This document shows, piece by piece, positions 1 to 5,078 of a stretch of 5,078 bases of DNA. This DNA is from Lysobacterales bacterium. Lineage in GTDB: Bacteria; Pseudomonadota; Gammaproteobacteria; Xanthomonadales; SZUA-36. The stretch lies in assembly GCA_013213875.1 (NCBI GenBank), contig JABSSV010000094.1:1-5078 (forward strand), given 5' to 3'. Under the pieces are notes generated by a model that saw nothing but the letters and a program-made list of their open reading frames with translations, was not told where the DNA came from and ran no database searches. Both the position numbers and the translations under genes were made by a program. The number at the start of each line of letters is the position of its first letter. The stretch's first letter is position 1.

Positions 1-1
1 C

Positions 2-622
2 CCGTCCTATGCGGACCAACATCAGCCGCTGGAAGTGCTTCGGTCTCTGCCACAGCCTCCACGAATCGTGTTCGTGCTTCGTGAGCCTGCTGCCCGCATA
101 CTTTCCCAGTTTCGCTACATGCAGCATACCCTGCGTAATATCGATCAGCGCTACCAGTTCTCTGACTGGCTGGCGTCCGAGGCGGGCGCCCGAGAGTTGG
201 CCAAGAGCAACTATTTGCCGCAGTTGCAACGCTGGTCCGCGGCCCTGGGCAGAGAGCGGATATACGCGCTGCTGTTTGAGGATTTCATAGCTGCGCCACA
301 GCAGCAGCTGTCGTTGCTGCTGGACTGGGCAGGTTTGTCAGCTCATCAATTCAATCGGGCAAGTCTGACTCAGAGGAACCGGACCCATGCGGTGCGTTCT
401 CCGGCTTTGGAGGCCGTAGCGGGGCGGGTCAAAGCTCTCTTGCCACGCGGATTGGTCGCCAGGCTGATGCCGGTTTATTCCTGGTTAAACACGCAGGCCG
501 TGCAGATATCGGCGTCGGAGCAGACAGCCCTGTTACGTTTGCGTCAGGATTTCAGAGTAGAAAACGAACAACTTGCGAGTCGGTTCGGTCTAAACATCTC
601 GCCCTGGCTGAACCACTCCTAG
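2..622 (+). CDS. Sulfotransferase family protein, C-terminal part (5' end beyond window)
   Basis: The frame is open from the left edge to a TAG at 620-622, giving 206 visible residues. The GTG at 35 is probably an internal codon, because recognisable coding sequence continues upstream of it. Enzymes of this family transfer sulfate from PAPS to a hydroxyl or amine on a carbohydrate, lipid or small molecule. The main evidence is the 3'-phosphate-binding motif near visible residues 21-40 (PRIVFVLREPAARILSQF), a hydrophobic strand followed by Arg27 and Ser35, the conserved PAPS-contacting pair. After it come the usual helical segment, a strand ending in FEDF (about residue 97), and the 'LLDWAGL' helix. 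The C-terminus has the common pattern of a late helix and a final 'L..rfGLNISPWL'. The N-terminal P-loop-like 5'-phosphosulfate-binding motif lies outside the window, so catalytic competence cannot be checked. The substrate is unknown. Family assignment is fairly secure; the exact subfamily (Sulfotransfer_1 or a related Pfam family) is not. Confidence 0.8.
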   Translation, partial: PSYADQHQPLEVLRSLPQPPRIVFVLREPAARILSQFRYMQHTLRNIDQRYQFSDWLASEAGARELAKSNYLPQLQRWSAALGRERIYALLFEDFIAAPQQQLSLLLDWAGLSAHQFNRASLTQRNRTHAVRSPALEAVAGRVKALLPRGLVARLMPVYSWLNTQAVQISASEQTALLRLRQDFRVENEQLASRFGLNISPWLNHS

Positions 623-684
623 AGTTGGTCCTGAGGCCCGGGCTCCTGCGCCTTCTATTGGTGCCAACCACGGTAACCTAAGCC

Positions 685-897
685 ATGATCAAAGTATTTG
701 AATCGTTCGATTATATGGAGGCGGGCCGGATACGTTCCCTGCTTGAGGCCAATGGTATCGAGACCTTTATGAAAAACGAGTTTTCTACCGGCGCTATCGG
801 TGACCTGCCGTTTGTCGAGGTCGCGCCCATGGTGTTTATATTGAAAGAGCGTGATTTACCGCTGGCCGAGCGTTTAATAGCCGGCGAACGGTCCTGA
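685..897 (+). CDS. DUF2007 domain-containing small protein (putative signal-transducing protein)
   Basis: This complete 70-residue protein matches the DUF2007 family pattern along its whole length. It has an opening beta strand (MIKVFESF), a helix with 'EAGRIRSLLEANGIE', a variable loop with 'GAIGDLPFVEV', a second strand 'MVFILKERD' and a closing helix 'LPLAERLIAG'. The family has a small ferredoxin-like alpha/beta fold. It is often labelled 'putative signal transducing protein', but no biochemical role is established, so none is claimed here. No signal peptide or membrane segment is visible, so it should be cytosolic. The ATG at 685 is the first usable start, since an in-frame TAA lies at 679-681. 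The upstream bases contain no clear Shine-Dalgarno sequence, so initiation may be weak. The gene follows the sulfotransferase by 62 nt in the same direction and could be co-transcribed with it. It ends 7 nt from the stop of the convergent MFS-acyltransferase gene. Confidence 0.85.
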   Translation: MIKVFESFDYMEAGRIRSLLEANGIETFMKNEFSTGAIGDLPFVEVAPMVFILKERDLPLAERLIAGERS

Positions 898-904
898 ACG
901 CCTG

Positions 905-2785
905 CTAGCGGTCCTCGCCACGCAGGGTGCGGACCGCGGCTTCTACAGCTTCAACGTTCGCTTCGGCAGCCGGTATGGGCTCACCGATGCGCAGCTCTAT
1001 GCGCGACCACAGTTTGTAGGGCCGGCGCCGGTACACAGGATCCCGGCGGCTGAACAGGGATCCCCACAGGAAGCACAGGGCCATAGGCACCACCGGCACC
1101 GCGCGCCGCTGAAGAATGTGTTCGATGCCCGGCCGGAACGGTGCGATGTCACCATCGCGGGTGATAGCTCCTTCCGGAAAAATCCCAACCGGTTCCTCGT
1201 GCGCCAGTTCCTCATCAATGCGCTCCCAGGCGCGCGCCAGCACCTCCGGATTCTCCTTCTCACTGGCAATAGGAATGGCCTTGCTGTGTTTGAACAGCCA
1301 GCGCAGCACGGGTATCTGGTAAATGCCCTGGTACATGACAAATCGAATCGGCCGGCGCACGCTGCCACCGATGATCAGCGGGTCCACAAAGCTCACGTGA
1401 TTCGCCGCCAGCAGCACGGCGCCCTCGGTCGGGATTTTTTCCGCACCGATCACCCGCACCCGATAAATGGTGTGGATCAGAACCCAGGTTAAAAAGCGCA
1501 GCAAAAATTCCGGCACCAGGGAGTAGATGTAGACAGCCACCAGCAGGTTAAGAATGCCTGTGATCAGAAAGAGCTGGGGAATGCTAAGCCCCATGCTGCC
1601 AAGGGCGAGCATGGCGAAGCCCGCTGAAACCACCATAAACAGGGCGTTAAGAATGTTGTTGCCGGCGATAACCCGGGAGCGGTGGGCCGGTTCCGAGCGC
1701 TGCTGTACCAGCGCGTAGAGCGGGACAATATAAAAACCGCCAAAGATGCCGATCATGAGCAGGTCAAGGACGATGCGCCAGTTGCCAAGGTGGCTGAAAA
1801 AGCTGCTGACCGTGGTGCCGCTCAGGGGCAGGTCCGGGCTGGCGAAGAACAGGTCAACGGCGAACAGGGTCAGGCCAATGGAGCCCAGCGGCACCAGACC
1901 AATTTCCACATCATGACCGGACAGCTTTTCACACAGCAGGGAGCCGGTGGAAATACCAACAATAAACAGCGCCAGCAGTGCCGACATGAGCTGCGCATCG
2001 CCGCCAAGAATATTTTGCGAATAGCTGGGGATTTGGACCAGTACCGTGGCGCCGAAAAACCAGAACCAGGAAATGCCGAGTACGCTGTTAAGGACGACGC
2101 GATTTTTACCCAGAAATCTCAGGTTGCGTGCCGTCTCGCTGAAAATATTCCAGTTGATCTTAAGCTCCGGCGCCACCGCTGGTGCCGTGGGGATAGCCAG
2201 ACTGGTCAACCAGCCCAGAATCGCAACGGCCAGGGCGGCGCCACTCACCCAGATGGGCCAGCTGGCCTCTACACCCGCCAGCAGCGGGCCGGCGATGGTG
2301 CCGCCCAAAATGGCCACGAAGGTACCCATTTCGATCAGTGCATTGCCGCCAACCAGTTCCCGACGGCTCAGTACCTGGGGCAGGATGCCGTACTTGATCG
2401 GCCCGAACACGGTGGACTGCAGGCCCAGCAGAAACAGAACGCTAAAAAGCAGGGGCAGGCTGTCGAGCCAGAAACCCAGCGTGGCCAGGCTCATGATGAC
2501 GATTTCAAACAGTTTGATGCGTCGTATCTGACCGGCCTTTTCAAACTTGTCTGCAAACTGCCCGAACAGTGCTGAAAACAGGAAAAACGGCAGAATAAAG
2601 ATCATGGCACTGAAGTTCACCAGCTGATCCGTATTCAGACCCATAAGGCTGCTGGCTTTGAACACCAGCAGCGCCGCCAGTGCATTTTTGAAAATGTTGT
2701 CATTCAGAGCGCCCAGCGCCTGGGTCAGGAAAAACGGCATAAAGCGTCGTTCCCGAAAGAGCTTGAATTGGGACTGTGCGCTCAC
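905..2785 (-). CDS. MFS transporter-PlsC acyltransferase fusion (LplT/Aas-like, lysophospholipid salvage)
   Basis: This 626-residue protein has two domains. Residues about 10-424 form an MFS transporter of the LplT type, shown by the 'GALNDN' motif (residues 25-30), 'FGPIKYGILPQ' (127-137), 'NNILNALFMV' (376-385) and about twelve hydrophobic segments. Residues about 440-626 form a PlsC/LPLAT acyltransferase with the catalytic HX4D box (His463, Asp468 in NHVSFVD), 'FPEGAITRDG' (536-545), 'FRPG' (550-553) and 'VPVVPMAL' (563-570). LplT flips lysophospholipids, mainly lysophosphatidylethanolamine, to the inner leaflet, where Aas re-acylates them. By analogy this protein could do both steps. The acyl-ACP synthetase (AMP-binding) domain found in Aas and in three-domain LplT-Aas fusions is absent, and the protein stops soon after the acyltransferase. 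The start is GTG (2783-2785), 5 nt after the TAG of the upstream nucleoside transporter gene. The Shine-Dalgarno is weak, so translational coupling is likely. The next in-frame ATG, Met16, is too close to TM1 to be preferred. The architecture is certain; the substrate is inferred. Confidence 0.92.
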   Translation of the reverse strand: MSAQSQFKLFRERRFMPFFLTQALGALNDNIFKNALAALLVFKASSLMGLNTDQLVNFSAMIFILPFFLFSALFGQFADKFEKAGQIRRIKLFEIVIMSLATLGFWLDSLPLLFSVLFLLGLQSTVFGPIKYGILPQVLSRRELVGGNALIEMGTFVAILGGTIAGPLLAGVEASWPIWVSGAALAVAILGWLTSLAIPTAPAVAPELKINWNIFSETARNLRFLGKNRVVLNSVLGISWFWFFGATVLVQIPSYSQNILGGDAQLMSALLALFIVGISTGSLLCEKLSGHDVEIGLVPLGSIGLTLFAVDLFFASPDLPLSGTTVSSFFSHLGNWRIVLDLLMIGIFGGFYIVPLYALVQQRSEPAHRSRVIAGNNILNALFMVVSAGFAMLALGSMGLSIPQLFLITGILNLLVAVYIYSLVPEFLLRFLTWVLIHTIYRVRVIGAEKIPTEGAVLLAANHVSFVDPLIIGGSVRRPIRFVMYQGIYQIPVLRWLFKHSKAIPIASEKENPEVLARAWERIDEELAHEEPVGIFPEGAITRDGDIAPFRPGIEHILQRRAVPVVPMALCFLWGSLFSRRDPVYRRRPYKLWSRIELRIGEPIPAAEANVEAVEAAVRTLRGEDR

Positions 2786-2790
2786 GGTCT

Positions 2791-4065
2791 CTAGCCTGCC
2801 AGCTGGGTCAATACGCCAGCAATGGTTGCGGTCATCATGGTAGCAATGGTGCCACCAAAGACGGCCCGCAGCCCCAGCCGGGCGATATCGCTGCGCCGTT
2901 CCGGCGCCAGGCCGCCGATGCCACCGAGTTGAATGGCGATGGAAGAGAAATTGGCGAAGCCACAGAGCGCATAGGTGGCAATCAGCACCGACTGGGGCGC
3001 CAGCGCCTCTTTCACCTCATTCAGGTTCGAGTACGCCACGAACTCATTCAGGATCACCTTTTCTCCCAGCAGCGCACCGATCACTGTCACGTCCTGCCAG
3101 GGGACGCCAATCACCCAGGCCAGCGGGGCAAACAGGTAGCCCATGATGGTGCTCAGGGACAGGGGCTGACCGAGCATGCCCTCAAGCCCGCTGACCTGAC
3201 CGAGCCAGTTCAGGGGCCAGTCAATAAACGCCACCAGGGCCAGAAAAGCCAGTAGCATGCCGGCTACATTAATGGCCAGGCGCACACCGTCGGAGGCGCC
3301 GTTGGCTGCCGCTTCGATCACGTTCACGGCGTTCTTCTCCACGTGCAGTTTCACCGTGCCGTGGGTGAGGGATTCTTCCGTTTCCGGCCGCAGGATTTTC
3401 GCAATCACGATGGTGGCCGGCGCGGCCATAACGCTGGCGGCCAGCAGATGGCGTGCATAGAAAAGCTGGGCTTCCGGATCGGGCCCGCCCAGCAGGGCGA
3501 TGTAGCCGGCCAAAACCGCACCGGCAATCGTGGCCATGCCGCCGATCATCATGGTGAGCAGTTCCGATTCCGTCATGCGGGCGATGTAGGGGCGTACCAC
3601 CAAGGGGGCCTCGGTCTGGCCCACAAAGACGTTAGCGGCCACGGCCAGGGACTCGGAGCCGGACACGTTGAGGACTTTTTGCATTAGCCAAGCGATGCCC
3701 TGCACGATCTTTTGCATCAGCCCCACTTGGTAGAGCACGCTCATCAGCGCGGCAAAAAAGATGATGGTCGGGAGCACCTGAAAGGCGAACACAAATCCGA
3801 ACTGCTCCGCATCGGCGAGATCACCAAAGATGAAGCGTGCCCCAACGGCCGCAAAGCCGATGATCTTTACGAACACACCTGACAGCAGATTGAAGAATTC
3901 GCGCCCACCGGGTACGAGAATCACGAGGATGGCGAATGCCAGTTGCAGACCAATGCCGCCCAATACCAGGCGCCAACTGATCGCGCTTCGGTTCATGGAC
4001 AGGCCAGCGGCCAGAGCCAACAGAACAGCCAGTCCAAAAATGCCAAAAAGAATATCGCCAAGCAT
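2791..4065 (-). CDS. CNT-family (NupC-like) concentrative nucleoside transporter
   Basis: This complete 424-residue inner-membrane protein belongs to the concentrative nucleoside transporter family, which imports nucleosides by Na+ or H+ symport. All three family regions are present. The N-terminal region (about 10-80) has three hydrophobic segments. The central gate region includes the HP1 motif GQTEAPLVVRPYI (Gly149, Gln150, Thr151, Glu152, with Asn145 just before). The C-terminal region has 'GEKVILNEFVAYSNL' (Glu335) and 'CGFANFSSIAIQLGGIGG' (Phe370, Asn372, Ser375). In the Vibrio cholerae CNT structure the equivalent Gln-Thr-Glu, Glu, Phe and Asn-x-x-Ser residues bind the nucleoside, so the binding site looks intact. 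The length is typical (about 400-425 aa). The ATG at 4063-4065 is supported by an in-frame TAA at 4090-4092 on the same strand. Upstream GGGA, 8 nt from the ATG, is only a weak ribosome-binding site. The gene lies 74 nt after the MATE gene and 5 nt before the MFS-PlsC gene. The coupling ion and purine or pyrimidine preference cannot be fixed by eye. Confidence 0.95.
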   Translation of the reverse strand: MLGDILFGIFGLAVLLALAAGLSMNRSAISWRLVLGGIGLQLAFAILVILVPGGREFFNLLSGVFVKIIGFAAVGARFIFGDLADAEQFGFVFAFQVLPTIIFFAALMSVLYQVGLMQKIVQGIAWLMQKVLNVSGSESLAVAANVFVGQTEAPLVVRPYIARMTESELLTMMIGGMATIAGAVLAGYIALLGGPDPEAQLFYARHLLAASVMAAPATIVIAKILRPETEESLTHGTVKLHVEKNAVNVIEAAANGASDGVRLAINVAGMLLAFLALVAFIDWPLNWLGQVSGLEGMLGQPLSLSTIMGYLFAPLAWVIGVPWQDVTVIGALLGEKVILNEFVAYSNLNEVKEALAPQSVLIATYALCGFANFSSIAIQLGGIGGLAPERRSDIARLGLRAVFGGTIATMMTATIAGVLTQLAG

Positions 4066-4139
4066 GCAGTGCGTCCCGGTAGTTTTAGCTTACGACCGGT
4101 ACCGTATCGCTTGGGCGATCTGCTCGCAAATGGCGTCCC

Positions 4140-5078
4140 CTAGAGTTCGATACTGGCCCAGCGGCGACCACGCCATACCTGCACGCACACCAGCGCCTGG
4201 CCAAAACGATAGAGACTGTTCACGATCCAGACGCCCAGCAGTCCGAAACCCAGTACCGGGCCTACGAGATAGGCCAGTGGCAGGAAGAATCCCCATTGGC
4301 TGATGCTGGAAATCCACAGGCTGCGACGGGTATCGCCGGCGCCGATCAGCGCATTCATGAGAATCATGCCGGCACAGTCTGCACCCAGACCCAGGGCCCA
4401 GAAAAGCAGGGGCCAGTAAGCCAGTTCCTGCGTCGACGGGGTGGTGAGGAAAAAGGCCAGAAACGGTTTGGCCAGCAGCGCCATGAGCCCACTGACCAGC
4501 AGGCCGTAGAAGAAGGTCAGGGCGGCGCAGTTCCAGCCCCAGCGGGCTGCGTCCTCAACGTCCTTGCGCCCGAGTGCATTGCCCACCAGTGTGGTGCAGG
4601 CCAGGCCGATGCCAAAAGCCGGCAATATGGCGGTCAGATGCAAGGTCATGAGCACATTAACCGCGGCCACCTCCGCCGTGCCGATACGACTGATAATCCA
4701 CACGAGCGTTACCAGGCCGGCGGCGAAGAACAGCTGTTGCAGGCTGCTGGGCAGGGACAGTTTGAACTGCTCCCACAGTGTGGTGCGGCTCGGCAGGCGG
4801 TGTAGAAAACCCTGCTCCTGGGCATGACGCCAGGCAAACAGGAAGTACAGCACCGTGCCCAGACAGAGACTCAGCGTGGTGGCCAGACCGGCGCCGTAGA
4901 CGCCCAGTTCCGGCGCGCCGAACTTGCCAAAGATCAGCAGGTAGTTCAACAGCACATTGGTGCCATGCATGATCAGCAGCGTGCGCAGATAAATACCGGT
5001 CAAATGCACCGCGCTCCAGTAGCCCCGGAAGGCGAAATTCATGCCCACGGCAACCATGCCCAGCAAGCGCACCTGCAG
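4140..5078 (-). CDS. MATE family efflux transporter, C-terminal two thirds (5' end beyond window)
   Basis: The frame is open to the right edge of the window and ends at a TAG (4140-4142), giving 312 visible residues. The GTG at 5070-5072 is almost certainly internal, because the sequence there is already mid-transporter. MATE proteins are inner-membrane antiporters that export cationic drugs or metabolites using Na+ or H+ gradients. The visible part begins near TM4, with the 'AFRGYWSA' loop, then TM5 'TNVLLNYLLIFG' with 'GVYGAGLAT' leading into TM6. The complete C-terminal lobe (TM7-TM12) follows, including 'ILPAFGIGLACTTLVGNALG' in the TM8 region and 'ALIGAGDTR' after TM10. An Asp in TM10 (visible residue about 234, in 'LGADCAGM') is a candidate ion-coupling residue. 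With a usual family length of about 440-460 aa, roughly 130-150 N-terminal residues are missing. It may head the - strand transcription unit, but anything further upstream is out of view. The family is secure; the drug profile and the NorM or DinF branch are not. Confidence 0.93.
   Translation of the reverse strand: MQVRLLGMVAVGMNFAFRGYWSAVHLTGIYLRTLLIMHGTNVLLNYLLIFGKFGAPELGVYGAGLATTLSLCLGTVLYFLFAWRHAQEQGFLHRLPSRTTLWEQFKLSLPSSLQQLFFAAGLVTLVWIISRIGTAEVAAVNVLMTLHLTAILPAFGIGLACTTLVGNALGRKDVEDAARWGWNCAALTFFYGLLVSGLMALLAKPFLAFFLTTPSTQELAYWPLLFWALGLGADCAGMILMNALIGAGDTRRSLWISSISQWGFFLPLAYLVGPVLGFGLLGVWIVNSLYRFGQALVCVQVWRGRRWASIEL

Noticed and set aside
9..290. A 93-codon + strand open frame overlapping the sulfotransferase
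   Set aside because: The neighbouring frame carries the sulfotransferase motif and runs on to 622. This frame's Cys/Ser-rich translation has no motif.
623..684. Possible terminator or regulatory hairpin between the sulfotransferase and DUF2007 genes
   Set aside because: The gap has a GCCCGGGC palindrome (636-643) with no loop and a 4-bp TGGT/ACCA stem. Neither is followed by a T-run, so neither is convincing as a terminator.
1682..2575. A 297-codon open frame on the + strand, opposite the MFS-PlsC gene
   Set aside because: Its translation is rich in Gln, Arg, Gly, Asp and His with no recognisable domain, and it lies wholly antisense to a clearly conserved gene. It is best explained by the biased codon use of that gene leaving the opposite strand open.
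2776..3687. Several + strand open frames opposite the nucleoside transporter gene
   Set aside because: They are low-complexity, hydrophilic translations without motifs, antisense to a well-conserved transporter.
4090..4317. A 75-codon - strand open frame overlapping the 3' end of the MATE gene
   Set aside because: It is out of frame with the MATE gene, has no recognisable motif and no ribosome-binding site. It ends at the TAA that lies in frame upstream of the nucleoside transporter start.
4296..4805. A 169-codon + strand open frame opposite the MATE gene
   Set aside because: It is Gln/Gly/Arg-rich with no family resemblance, antisense to an intact MATE coding region.

Overview
The window looks like chromosomal DNA from a gammaproteobacterium. 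It is fairly GC-rich by eye. A fused LplT-type MFS/PlsC protein, a CNT nucleoside transporter, a NorM/DinF-like MATE pump and a small DUF2007 protein together recall marine or Pseudomonas-like gammaproteobacteria. I cannot place the genus from sequence alone. I see no tRNA, rRNA, CRISPR array, insertion sequence or phage gene.

Layout: five protein genes fill almost all of the window, in two groups that converge near position 900. On the + strand, from the left edge, are the C-terminal part of a PAPS-dependent sulfotransferase (5' end cut by the window) and, after 62 nt, a 70-residue DUF2007 protein. On the - strand, reading from the right edge leftwards, are the C-terminal two thirds of a MATE efflux transporter (5' end cut by the window), a 74-nt gap, a complete CNT-family nucleoside transporter (424 aa), a 5-nt gap, and a complete 626-aa fusion of an MFS lysophospholipid-flippase-like domain with a PlsC-type acyltransferase. 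The two groups end 7 nt apart. No gap between genes exceeds 74 nt, so there is no large non-coding region.

How the genes fit together: the three - strand genes all encode inner-membrane proteins and have the spacing of one transcription unit. The fusion protein is best read as a lysophospholipid salvage machine that flips the lysolipid inward and re-acylates it. The CNT protein takes up nucleosides by ion-coupled symport. The MATE protein exports drugs or other cationic compounds. A shared physiological theme is not obvious beyond membrane transport and salvage, so co-transcription may be only positional. The + strand pair is probably independent: the sulfotransferase would sulfate a carbohydrate, lipid or small molecule, and the role of DUF2007 is unknown.

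I found no convincing undescribed system. The points most worth a second look are the two-domain MFS-PlsC architecture, which lacks the acyl-ACP synthetase domain of Aas but has an Aas-like acyltransferase motif, and the very tight junction between it and the nucleoside transporter.
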